From CAISIP01 sp031383745 (GTDB lineage Bacteria > Pseudomonadota > Gammaproteobacteria > Burkholderiales > Burkholderiaceae_C): DNA of 33,257 nucleotides. Below, in pieces: positions 16,118-22,870 of this stretch; the first letter of the stretch is position 1, and every line of letters begins with the position of its first letter. The stretch covers positions 1-33,257 of the forward strand of contig JANMZX010000254.1 of assembly GCA_031383745.1 (NCBI GenBank), in the 5' to 3' direction. Made by a program: the position numbers and the translations under genes. The notes under the pieces were generated by a model, which was given only the letters and a program-made list of their open reading frames with translations, ran no database searches and was not told the DNA's origin.

Positions 16118-16279
16118 GCCTCGCATGACACGCGGTGCAGTGCTCCAGCAGAGTCAGCGCCTGTCGGCGTGAACTGAACAGCCACGACGGGGCGCCTCGG
16201 CGACAAGTTTCCTTCGGGCCAGAGGTCGTCGGCTTTATCGAGAAGGTATATTGCAAAGCTCACGACTCACGAGGACTGA

Positions 16280-16492
16280 ATGATGTCGACTGAAGCCAAA
16301 GTGAAGGGGCCCGCTTCCTACTTTCCGTCCATCGAGAAAACGTATGGGAAGCCAATCGCGTACTGGTTTGAAGTGGTGAAGAAGGCCGGGCTGCTCAAAC
16401 ACATGGAAATCGTGGCCATGCTCAAGACTGAGCACAAGATGGGTCACGGTCACGCGAATGCAATTGTTGCCTACGTACTTGCCAAGAAGTAG
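16280..16492 (+). CDS. DUF4287 domain protein
   Basis: The 70-residue protein matches DUF4287 as I remember it: YFPSIEKTYGKPIAYWFEVV at residues 14-33, then KHMEIVAMLKTEHKMGHGHA and NAIVAYVLAKK at the end, with the conserved GHGHAN turn. The molecular function of the family is not known to me. Two adjacent ATGs (16280 and 16283) are possible starts; GAGG at 16271-16274 suits either. A -10-like TATATT is at 16247-16252, without a good -35. The gene has clearly lower GC than the flanking core genes. An attC-like site begins 32 bases after the stop, so it may be an integron cassette gene. Confidence 0.8.
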   Translation: MMSTEAKVKGPASYFPSIEKTYGKPIAYWFEVVKKAGLLKHMEIVAMLKTEHKMGHGHANAIVAYVLAKK

Positions 16493-16523
16493 CCGCGGCA
16501 TCATGTCGCAGACAGGCGAATCA

Positions 16524-16580
16524 GCGCAACTATCGCCGGCGAGGCCTACCCCTCGCTCAGGCGGAGCTCAAACGTTGGGC
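16524..16580 (+). repeat. attC-like integron recombination site
   Basis: This 57-base segment starts with GCGCAAC (16524-16530) and ends with GTTGGGC (16574-16580), which are inverted copies with one mismatch and fit the attC outer boxes closely (the 3' box is a perfect GTTRRRY). The 3' half reads GGCGGAGCTCAAACGTTGGGC-like, in the standard order of inner box, spacer and outer box. Inside, CGCC (16534-16537) pairs with GGCG (16560-16563), and GCGAGG (16539-16544) pairs with CCTCGC (16551-16556) around a six-base loop, with unequal bulges like the extrahelical bases of attC. The length is at the short end of the known range. The left spacer is short. Confidence 0.5.
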
Positions 16581-16609
16581 CTCAGAACTCCCCTCCCTGT
16601 GTTATCGAT

Positions 16610-17140
16610 ATGACCAATCCAACCCCAACTCAGCAGGTTCCTCCAGAAGTAGCCCGCTATCTCGCTGGTCCCACAGCCGAAGCAAGACAATTCGACTTCC
16701 TCATCGGGGACTGGGCCGTTGAGGCGACACGATATAGAGAAGATGAGACTCCGGCGTTCATCTATTTGGCCACCTGGATCGCAAGGCACCTGAACGAAGG
16801 CCGCATGGTGATGGATGACTTCAAAGCCCTGGGGCCGACTGGTCAGCCTCTATCTTCGTTTGTCACACTGCGAACTTACTCAGAGGTCACGAAGCGATGG
16901 GAGATGGTGGGCCTCCAGGCTCTTCAGCCTACGATACCGACCGAATGGCACGGAACAGCCAAGGACGCCGAGATGCTTCTCGATGCAATTGCCAGCTTGC
17001 CGAATGGCAAGCGTGTGCATACGAAGATCCGATTCTTCGAGATTGCGCCAAATTCATTCACCTGGGAAAGCTCGATGAGCGTCGATCAGGGAAACACTTG
17101 GCGCAAGACGGCCTCGCTAAAGGCCAACCGAAAAAGCTGA
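16610..17140 (+). CDS. DUF1579-like (lipocalin-like) protein in a probable integron cassette
   Basis: The 176-residue soluble protein resembles the DUF1579-type family with a predicted beta-barrel: FDFLIGDWAVEATRYR near residues 29-44 opens the domain, and the C-terminal half carries KIRFFEIAPNSFTWESSMSV with GNTWRKTASLK at the end, the usual W-x-S-x-x-S/D pattern and closing strand. Function unknown; such barrels often bind small hydrophobic ligands. The ATG lies 30 bases after the GTTGGGC box of the upstream attC-like site, and the TGA (17138-17140) is one base before GCCCAAC (17142-17148), the exact complement of that box. This compact fit is typical of integron cassettes. GC content is lower than in the flanks. 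Confidence 0.7.
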   Translation: MTNPTPTQQVPPEVARYLAGPTAEARQFDFLIGDWAVEATRYREDETPAFIYLATWIARHLNEGRMVMDDFKALGPTGQPLSSFVTLRTYSEVTKRWEMVGLQALQPTIPTEWHGTAKDAEMLLDAIASLPNGKRVHTKIRFFEIAPNSFTWESSMSVDQGNTWRKTASLKANRKS

Positions 17141-17141
17141 G

Positions 17142-17225
17142 GCCCAACCCGTCGCACAACGGACGCACCAACGGCAGGCCACCAGGCCCGGTCAACTCCG
17201 ACGAAAAGCCGCACGCAAACCCCAG
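17142..17225 (+). repeat. Left half of a second attC-like site, 3' half missing
   Basis: GCCCAAC at 17142-17148 fits the left outer attC box and is the perfect complement of GTTGGGC at 16574-16580, the box at the other end of the same putative cassette. CCGTCGCACAACGGACGC follows, in the style of a left spacer and inner box. No matching right inner box or GTTRRRY box occurs before the next gene at 17226, so the site appears truncated or decayed. The stretch contains nothing else recognisable. Confidence 0.35.
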
Positions 17226-17789
17226 ATGGCCGCGCCAAAATTCTTCGCCGATGCCGCCGCGTTCCGCACCTGGCTTGAAGCAAACGGTGCATCCGATGCA
17301 GAACTGCTGGTGGGCTTCCACAAGGTCGACTCCGGGCGGCCAAGCATGTCGTGGTCGGAGTCGGTGGACGAAGCACTGTGTTTTGGCTGGATCGATGGCG
17401 TCCGCAAGAGAGTCGATGAACATTCCTATTCGATTCGGTTCACACCGCGAAAGACAACCTCGATCTGGAGTGCCATCAACATCGCGAAGGTCGAGAAGCT
17501 GCAAGCCGAAGGGCGGATGACAGCGGCTGGAACCAAGGCCTTCGCACTGCGCCAAGACCACAAGTCCAAGGTCTACGCATACGAACAGAAGGCCACTGCC
17601 GAGCTTTCGCCGAAGGAGTTGCGAACGTTCAAGCGCAATACCGAAGCCTGGGCATTCTTCCAGTCCACACCGCCAAGCTACAGGCGTGTGGTTCTGCATT
17701 GGCTCACCTCGGCCAAGAAGGCAGAGACCCGCGTCTCCAGGTTCTCTACCTTACTCAAGGCCAGCGCATCGGGTCAACGTCTCAGGTGA
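17226..17789 (+). CDS. YdeI/OmpD-associated family protein
   Basis: The 187-residue protein matches the YdeI family: FFADAAAFRTWLEANGA at the N-terminus, then SVDEALCFGWIDGVRKRVDE near residues 45-64, SIRFTPRKTTSIWSAINI and VEKLQAEGRMTAAG, and a C-terminal domain with LRTFKRNTEAWAFFQSTPPSYRR and WLTSAKKAETR. Members are linked to stress or peptide resistance in some bacteria, but the biochemistry is not settled. The gene is complete. No Shine-Dalgarno sequence is visible before the ATG at 17226, which follows the broken attC-like half-site. It is co-oriented with the other island genes and, like them, less GC-rich than the core. The VapB promoter begins 93 bases after its stop. Confidence 0.85.
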   Translation: MAAPKFFADAAAFRTWLEANGASDAELLVGFHKVDSGRPSMSWSESVDEALCFGWIDGVRKRVDEHSYSIRFTPRKTTSIWSAINIAKVEKLQAEGRMTAAGTKAFALRQDHKSKVYAYEQKATAELSPKELRTFKRNTEAWAFFQSTPPSYRRVVLHWLTSAKKAETRVSRFSTLLKASASGQRLR

Positions 17790-17881
17790 GCAGCGCGAGT
17801 GCGGCCTTCTGGTCGACCCCAGGCCGAATGCCCGCAGCTGCGGCTGGCCTCCGGCGCCAGGGGTCGAAGCCCTGCTGGAAT

Positions 17882-17910
17882 TTGCGCTCCGAGATCGCAA
17901 TGTGTAGACT
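17882..17910 (+). promoter_or_regulatory. vapBC promoter (-35 and -10)
   Basis: TTGCGC (17882-17887) and TAGACT (17905-17910) are separated by 17 bases, the ideal spacing for a sigma-70 promoter. The vapB start is 22 bases past the -10 box. The inverted repeat at 17901-17918 covers the -10 box, as expected for toxin-antitoxin self-repression. Confidence 0.55.
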
Positions 17911-17918
17911 GCCACACA
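17901..17918. promoter_or_regulatory. Inverted-repeat operator of vapBC
   Basis: TGTGT (17901-17905) and ACACA (17914-17918) are perfect inverted arms with an eight-base spacer, overlapping the promoter -10 box and ending at the ribosome binding site. Type II antitoxins and their complexes usually bind such repeats to repress their own operon; binding here is inference. Confidence 0.5.
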
Positions 17919-17931
17919 AGGAGTGCACCAC

Positions 17932-18132
17932 ATGGCCACAAATCTTGCCCTGGATCCAGAATTGCTCGACCGCGTTGTCGCAGTCAGTGGCGAGCCGACA
18001 AAGAAGGCTGCGGTTACTCTTGCCCTCAAAGAGTTCATTGCCAGGCGCGAGCAGGGGCGCATTTCCGAGTTGTTCGGAAAGCTGGAATGGGACGCAGCCT
18101 TTGACTACAAGGCGGAGCGTTCGCGGTCGTGA
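17932..18132 (+). CDS. vapB: Type II antitoxin, VapB family
   Basis: The 66-residue protein has the size and layout of VapB antitoxins: an N-terminal DNA-binding part (NLALDPELLDRVVAVSGEPT then KKAAVTLALKEFIARRE, a ribbon-helix-helix-like pattern) and a C-terminal tail (ISELFGKLEWDAAFDYKAER) of the kind that wraps the toxin and blocks its active site. AAGGAG at 17918-17923 lies eight bases before the ATG at 17932; an in-frame GTG at 17923 is too close to that site. The stop overlaps the vapC GTG start by four bases (GTGA), so the two are translationally coupled. The complex should repress the promoter just upstream. Confidence 0.85.
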   Translation: MATNLALDPELLDRVVAVSGEPTKKAAVTLALKEFIARREQGRISELFGKLEWDAAFDYKAERSRS

Positions 18133-18560
18133 CCTTGCTTGTCGATACCAGCGTTTGGTCTTTGGCGCTCAGGCGCGACGGCTCCAGCGAATCCAGGGAG
18201 GTCATTGCGCTGCGCGAAGCGCTCGATGGCGCTGACTCGGTTGTCACGACCGGCTTGGTTCTGCAGGAGCTTCTGCAAGGCTTCAGCGGTCCAAAAGCCA
18301 AGGACGCGATTATTGAGCGGTTCGGAGCATTGCCAATGATCCAACCTGATCGGCAGGATCACATCGCCGCCGCTGAAGTCCGAAACGTTTGCCGCCGAAA
18401 TGGCATTCAAGTCGGCACCATCGACGCATTGCTCATCCAGCTTTCCGGGCGTTACGAACTCACCCTCTTGTCAGCGGACAAGGACTTCACCCATGCCGCA
18501 CGGTACGTTCCCTTCAAACTGTGGGGCAGCGGACCAGCCTTTGCCGTCGGTCCGTGGTGA
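18129..18560 (+). CDS. vapC: Type II toxin, VapC family PIN-domain ribonuclease
   Basis: VapC toxins are Mg2+-dependent PIN-domain RNases that typically cleave tRNA or rRNA when the antitoxin is lost. The 143-residue protein retains the acidic residues: D6 in LLVDTSVW, E47 in LVLQELLQG, D99 in VGTIDALL and D117 in LLSADKDF. It begins with GTG at 18129 overlapping the vapB stop. The final 15 or so residues (WGSGPAFAVGPW) extend past the usual fold end and may be non-conserved. It closes the plus-strand island; the convergent acyl carrier protein gene begins 87 bases further on with no visible terminator between them. Confidence 0.9.
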   Translation: MTLLVDTSVWSLALRRDGSSESREVIALREALDGADSVVTTGLVLQELLQGFSGPKAKDAIIERFGALPMIQPDRQDHIAAAEVRNVCRRNGIQVGTIDALLIQLSGRYELTLLSADKDFTHAARYVPFKLWGSGPAFAVGPW

Positions 18561-18647
18561 AGATTGACTGTGCCGCTCGCTTTTTCGCCCGCCCCGGCCT
18601 CACGTGCTCGCCAACCCAACGCCCCGCGCCCTACCGCCCCTACGCAC

Positions 18648-18908
18648 TCAGCCGCGCGACTCTTCAATCAACTCGACGATGCTCCCCATCGTGGCAAGCC
18701 GATCTGGATCGAACCCATTGGCGGCGAAGTCGATCCCGTACTGCTCTTCCAGGTAGACCACGATCTGCATGATTGCCAGCGAATCCACCAGGCCCGATGC
18801 CACCAGCCGCTCGTCGATGCCGACACTCTCGACCGGCCGGTTGGGTTTCTGGATCGTGCGCAGAAACTGCTTCAGGTCGGCCAGCAACTGCTCTCGGGAT
18901 GCGCTCAT
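18648..18908 (-). CDS. Acyl carrier protein of the MBOAT-ligase-carrier cluster
   Basis: The 86-residue protein is a carrier domain: SGLVDSLAIMQIVVYLEEQY at residues 38-57 contains the DSL motif with S43 as the phosphopantetheine site, and IDFAANGFDPDRLATMGSIV follows as helix 3. It resembles stand-alone carriers such as DltC or specialised acyl carrier proteins rather than the fatty-acid AcpP, which has GADSLDTVEL. Its ATG overlaps the stop of the upstream ligase by four bases (ATGA), so the ligase and carrier are translationally coupled and probably work as a loading pair. What is carried (amino acid, hydroxy acid or fatty acyl) cannot be read from the sequence. Confidence 0.88.
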   Translation of the reverse strand: MSASREQLLADLKQFLRTIQKPNRPVESVGIDERLVASGLVDSLAIMQIVVYLEEQYGIDFAANGFDPDRLATMGSIVELIEESRG

Positions 18909-20425
18909 GACGCCGCTGCCCCGCTCAGGATGCGCACCAGATCGAGCGCCGGCTTGTCGGCGCAGGCGGCCTTGACCGCCTCGCGGTTGATCTTGCCGCG
19001 CGAGGTGCGCGGGATCTCGTCCACCACCCACCAGCGGCTGGGCATCTTGGGTTCGGCCAGGTGGCTGGTCATCCAGGCGTGCAGGGCGCGCACCGTGGCG
19101 TCGGAGCTGTCGGCCAGCACCACCGCGATGCCGACGATCTGGCCGTAGATGTCGTCGTCCAGCGCGAAGGTGCAGACATCGCTGGCCTGGGCGAAACGCT
19201 CCACCACCGCATCCACATCGGCTGGGTAGATCTTCATGCCGCCCTTGTTGATCTCGTCGCGTTCGCGGCCCTTGAGCACCAGTTGCCCGCGCTCGTTGAG
19301 GATGCCGATATCGCCGGTGAAGAACCAGCCGTCGATCACCGCTGCGGAGGTCAGGTCGTCGCGCTGAAAATATCCCTTCATCAGGGCCGGCGTGTTGAGC
19401 CACACGTAGCCTGACTCGCCCGCCGCACATTCAGCCTCGGCGGTGAGCGGCGCGGTGGTTTCCGACGTTCGCAGCACCTTGACCACGGCGCCCCAGCCTT
19501 CACCCACCAGGCCGTCCTCGGCCGGCACATCGGCGTTGGCCAGGCCGACGACCCAGCTGCCGGTCTCGGTGATGCCGTAGGCGTTGCAGACCTGGCGCGT
19601 GCCGGTCCAGGCGCGGATATCCTCCCAGATGTGGGCGGACAGCGGCGCCGAGCCGACATGCACGCGTCGCAGCGTGCCCGCCTGCGGTCGTTTGGACAGC
19701 TTGAGCGCCACCTTCCAGACCGAGGGAACGGACGACATGAAGGTAATGCGGTTGTCGTCCAGGATCTTGCCCAGGCGCATCAGGATGTCGGGCCGGAACG
19801 GCGGCGTGATGAACAGGTCCTGCCCGGAGAGCCAGGGGAACAGGCAGTTGCAGATCAGGCCGTGGCCGAAGTGGGTCGGCAACATGCACAGCGTGCGCGC
19901 GAAATCGGCCACACCCAGCGCATCGCGCAACGAGGCCCAGCGCGCGCGCAGCGAGCGGTGGGTGTGCACCACACCCTTGGGGGCGCCAGTGGAGCCGGAG
20001 GTGAACAGTATCAGCGCATCATCGTCCAGATGGCTCAGGCCCGCGGTGGCCCGCACGTCGCCGGTGTCCAGGGTGTCGACGGTCGGAACCGCGACCCCGG
20101 CCAATGCGCTGATCACGGCGGCATCGGTCGCATCATCCACCACCGCCATGCGCGGCCTGGCCGCGCCCACCAGCGTGGTCACCTCGAAGGGCGTGAGCCG
20201 TGCGTCGATCGGCACCGCGCAGGCGCCCAGCTGCCATACCGCGAGCAGTTCGGCAAAGAACTCCCGCCGGTTTCCGAAAGGCAGGAACACGCGGTCACCG
20301 CGCGCCAGGCCGTGGCGCTGGAAGCGTGCGACACGCACGGCGACCTCGCGCTGTATCGCGGTGCGGTCCCACGCGCGGCCGCTGATGGGTTCGGCGAGAT
20401 TGCCGACGTGCAGGTCAAGGAACAT
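18905..20425 (-). CDS. Acyl-adenylating ligase (ANL superfamily, DltA/AMP-ligase-like)
   Basis: The 506-residue protein adenylates a carboxylic acid with ATP and, given its neighbour, probably loads it on the carrier protein. Core motifs are in order: LFTSGSTGAPKG at 140-151 (phosphate loop), NAYGITETGSWV (A5), GWFFTGDIGILNERGQLVL (A7), GRERDEINKGGMKIYPADVD (A8) and SRGKINRE with the catalytic K478 (A10). The size is close to DltA and to single-domain AMP ligases, with no fused carrier or condensation domain. The start at 20425 leaves a 33-base gap after the MBOAT-like gene. Its substrate pocket is not readable by eye, so D-alanine, a hydroxy acid or a fatty acid all remain possible. Confidence 0.88.
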   Translation of the reverse strand: MFLDLHVGNLAEPISGRAWDRTAIQREVAVRVARFQRHGLARGDRVFLPFGNRREFFAELLAVWQLGACAVPIDARLTPFEVTTLVGAARPRMAVVDDATDAAVISALAGVAVPTVDTLDTGDVRATAGLSHLDDDALILFTSGSTGAPKGVVHTHRSLRARWASLRDALGVADFARTLCMLPTHFGHGLICNCLFPWLSGQDLFITPPFRPDILMRLGKILDDNRITFMSSVPSVWKVALKLSKRPQAGTLRRVHVGSAPLSAHIWEDIRAWTGTRQVCNAYGITETGSWVVGLANADVPAEDGLVGEGWGAVVKVLRTSETTAPLTAEAECAAGESGYVWLNTPALMKGYFQRDDLTSAAVIDGWFFTGDIGILNERGQLVLKGRERDEINKGGMKIYPADVDAVVERFAQASDVCTFALDDDIYGQIVGIAVVLADSSDATVRALHAWMTSHLAEPKMPSRWWVVDEIPRTSRGKINREAVKAACADKPALDLVRILSGAAAS

Positions 20426-20458
20426 GGTCGTCGATTGCCTCCATAAGACCGGGCCGGC

Positions 20459-21838
20459 TCACGCCAGATGGAACAGACCCAGGAAAAACTGCACCCGGTT
20501 CCCGAACGGCGCACCGCCGTCGGTGTTCCAGATCGAGATCAGGCTGAAAAAAGTCCACACGCCGAAGATGCGCAGCCAGCGCGGCGCCGTGCCGCCCCGG
20601 GCCGACGGGCCACGCCGGTGCTGCTCGCGCAGCATCGAGACGAAGATGCCCAATGCCAGCAGCAGGCAATAGAACATGCGTGACTGGTGCGCCAGCAGCA
20701 CCTGCCACAGCTGGCCTTGCGCCATTGCGGTGGCATCCTTGATCACATGGTAGTACACGTTGCCCACAAAAGCGGCAGCAAACACGGCCGCCAGCAGGCG
20801 CAGTCGCGGCCAGTGCCGCAGGCGCTTGCCGACACCGGTGAAGGTGGGCATGAAGAAGAAGGTCGACAGCAGTTCCTTGAAATAGTAGAAGTAGCGGTTC
20901 CAGAACTCGACCACCGACTCCGCCAGCAGGGGCTTGTAGGTATTGCGGAACACATTGAAGCCCCACAGCCGCAGCATGCCCACGATCAGGTGGCCCTTGA
21001 CCGCCAGGCGCAGGACATCCTCGAACAGCTGGCAATACACGCTCGCCCAGGCGTGCAGGGGAGCCGCCGGGCCTGCCTGCGCGAGCAGCACGGACAGCTC
21101 GGCGATACCGAGCGTGCGCCCGCCGATGGTCTGCGTCAGGCCATTGCCCGGGCCGTACACCGTGCCCTCGAACAGGGTCAGCACCAGGCGCCACACCACG
21201 GCCAGCAGCAGCAACTTGACACCGGCCAGTTGCGAGCGGGCGAGTTCTTCAGTGGTCTTCGCCTCGTTCTGCGACAGGTAGGCCAGGCCCTTGCCGTACG
21301 GCGTGTTGGAGCCGCCATAGGCCGGCCAGAGGTAGAACACATGGTCCGCGATGCCGGTGCCTTTCATGCGGCCGTGCTGGCCGGCCAACACCAGGTAGGC
21401 GCAGCGCCAGATCACTGCGGGGTAGAGCAGCGCCAGGCCGTACAGCACCGCACGCCACAGGCCGGCGGCGGGCGTCGTCATCCACAGGACGACCAGCAGC
21501 AGCCAGTAGCTGGTGTGCAGCGCCCACTGGGGATGACGCCGCACCGGCGCCGGCAGCCGTGCAAAGGACGTGGCCGCCCGGTACACCAGCCACAACAGCA
21601 GGAACTGGGCCAGCACCACCAGCGCCGCGGCCCACCCGCTGGCGGGCACCGGCATGGCACTGGATTTGGCCAGTGTCTGCAATGTCGTCACCGTGCCGAC
21701 ACCAACCGCCGCCAACGCCAGCAAGGCGCGCCGGCGCGCCGGCGGCGTGAACCAGACCAGCGCCCGGCCACCGACGGCACACCACCAGGCAATGGCAGCC
21801 GGGTTCTCGTGGAACTGCAGCGGGTCGCGAAGCGCCAT
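20459..21838 (-). CDS. MBOAT-like membrane O-acyltransferase (candidate DltB analogue)
   Basis: The 459-residue protein has about ten hydrophobic segments. Its C-terminal half has the MBOAT layout: GFNVFRNTYKPLLAESVVEF at 293-312, then FWNRYFYYFKELL at 312-324, which matches the FW-x-RW signature preceding the active site, followed after about 50 residues by a membrane histidine, H364 in VGNVYYHVIKD, a candidate for the catalytic MBOAT histidine. The end reads WTFFSLISIWN and FFLGLF. The N-terminal 170 residues are less recognisable. MBOAT enzymes move acyl groups from a carrier or CoA to envelope acceptors. The gene begins 23 bases after purC on the same strand and precedes the ligase and carrier genes. 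Family assignment is by pattern and not certain. Confidence 0.55.
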   Translation of the reverse strand: MALRDPLQFHENPAAIAWWCAVGGRALVWFTPPARRRALLALAAVGVGTVTTLQTLAKSSAMPVPASGWAAALVVLAQFLLLWLVYRAATSFARLPAPVRRHPQWALHTSYWLLLVVLWMTTPAAGLWRAVLYGLALLYPAVIWRCAYLVLAGQHGRMKGTGIADHVFYLWPAYGGSNTPYGKGLAYLSQNEAKTTEELARSQLAGVKLLLLAVVWRLVLTLFEGTVYGPGNGLTQTIGGRTLGIAELSVLLAQAGPAAPLHAWASVYCQLFEDVLRLAVKGHLIVGMLRLWGFNVFRNTYKPLLAESVVEFWNRYFYYFKELLSTFFFMPTFTGVGKRLRHWPRLRLLAAVFAAAFVGNVYYHVIKDATAMAQGQLWQVLLAHQSRMFYCLLLALGIFVSMLREQHRRGPSARGGTAPRWLRIFGVWTFFSLISIWNTDGGAPFGNRVQFFLGLFHLA

Positions 21839-21861
21839 GGGGCCGGGGCCGGTAGGGCCGG

Positions 21862-22782
21862 TCAGGCAGGGTCGGTGGCGCCGGTCAGGCGCTGCAGTGC
21901 CTCGCGGTAGGTCGCAGCGGTATGGTCGATCACGTCCTGCGGCAGCGCCGGCGCGGGCGGGCGCTTGTCCCAGGGCTGCCCACCGATGCGCACCTGCTCC
22001 AGCCAGTCGCGCACGAACTGCTTGTCGTAGCTGGGCGGGTTGCTGCCTTCGCGGTAACTCTCCACCGGCCAGAAGCGCGAGGAGTCCGGCGTCAGCACCT
22101 CGTCCATCAGCACCAACTGGCCGGCCGCGTCCAGCCCGAACTCGAACTTGGTGTCGGCGATGATGATGCCGCGCTGCAGGGCGATCTGCGCGCCGGCCTG
22201 GTACAAGGCCAGGCTGGTGGCGCGGATCTGCTGCGCCAGCTCCCGCCCGACGATCTCGACCGTGCGCTCGAAGGTGATGTTTTCGTCGTGTTCACCGGCC
22301 TCGGCCTTGGCGGCTGGCGTGTAGATCGGTTCCGGCAACTTCGAGGCGTTGCGCAGGCCAGCGGGCAGGGGCACACCGCAGACCCGGCGGTCGGCCTGGT
22401 ATTCCTTCCAGCCGCTGCCTGCCAGGTATCCCCGCACCACTGCCTCGACCGGGATCGGCTGCAGGCGCTTGACCAGCATCGAGCGGCCATGCACCTGGGT
22501 GCGTTCGGACTCTGTCACCACCGACTCGGGGGCGTCGCCCGTCAGGTGGTTCGGGCAGATGTGGCCCAGGCGATCGAACCAGAACAGCGCCATGCGCGTC
22601 AGCAATGCCCCCTTGCCGGGAATCGGTTCGCCCATGATCACGTCGAAGGCGCTGAGCCGGTCGCTGGCGACCATCAGGATGCGGTCGGTGCCGACGGCGT
22701 AGTTGTCGCGCACCTTGCCGCGTGCGAGCAGCGGCAAACTGTGGAGGGAGCTGGTGTGGAGGGCGGGTACGGGTGTGGACAT
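21862..22782 (-). CDS. purC: Phosphoribosylaminoimidazole-succinocarboxamide synthase
   Basis: PurC joins aspartate to CAIR using ATP to form SAICAR. The 306-residue protein is of the longer PurC form. It has LLARGKVRDNYAVG (nucleotide loop, near residues 19-32), DRLSAFDVIMGEPIPGKG, VEAVVRGYLAGSGWKEY, IIIADTKFEFGLD with the metal-binding acids, and DEVLTPDSSRFWP. The ATG at 22782 lies 24 residues before the first conserved loop; frames upstream run into fba. No good Shine-Dalgarno sequence is visible. It follows fba by 88 bases on the same strand and is followed by the MBOAT-like gene after 23 bases. Confidence 0.95.
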   Translation of the reverse strand: MSTPVPALHTSSLHSLPLLARGKVRDNYAVGTDRILMVASDRLSAFDVIMGEPIPGKGALLTRMALFWFDRLGHICPNHLTGDAPESVVTESERTQVHGRSMLVKRLQPIPVEAVVRGYLAGSGWKEYQADRRVCGVPLPAGLRNASKLPEPIYTPAAKAEAGEHDENITFERTVEIVGRELAQQIRATSLALYQAGAQIALQRGIIIADTKFEFGLDAAGQLVLMDEVLTPDSSRFWPVESYREGSNPPSYDKQFVRDWLEQVRIGGQPWDKRPPAPALPQDVIDHTAATYREALQRLTGATDPA

Positions 22783-22870
22783 AAAGGGGCGGTGTTGCGA
22801 GGCAATATTGTCCCGCATGTTCCGCCCGCCGATCCGGTGCGGCGACCGGTGCGGCCCGGCCGGCAACCGG

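Noticed and set aside
17832..17843. The 12-base perfect palindrome CCGCAGCTGCGG between the YdeI gene and vapB
   Set aside because: It could form a small hairpin but no T-run follows on either strand, and such palindromes are common in GC-rich DNA, so no terminator is called.
18614..18620. ACCCAAC, matching the left attC box consensus, in the gap before the carrier gene
   Set aside because: A single seven-base match without inner boxes or a matching right box is expected by chance.
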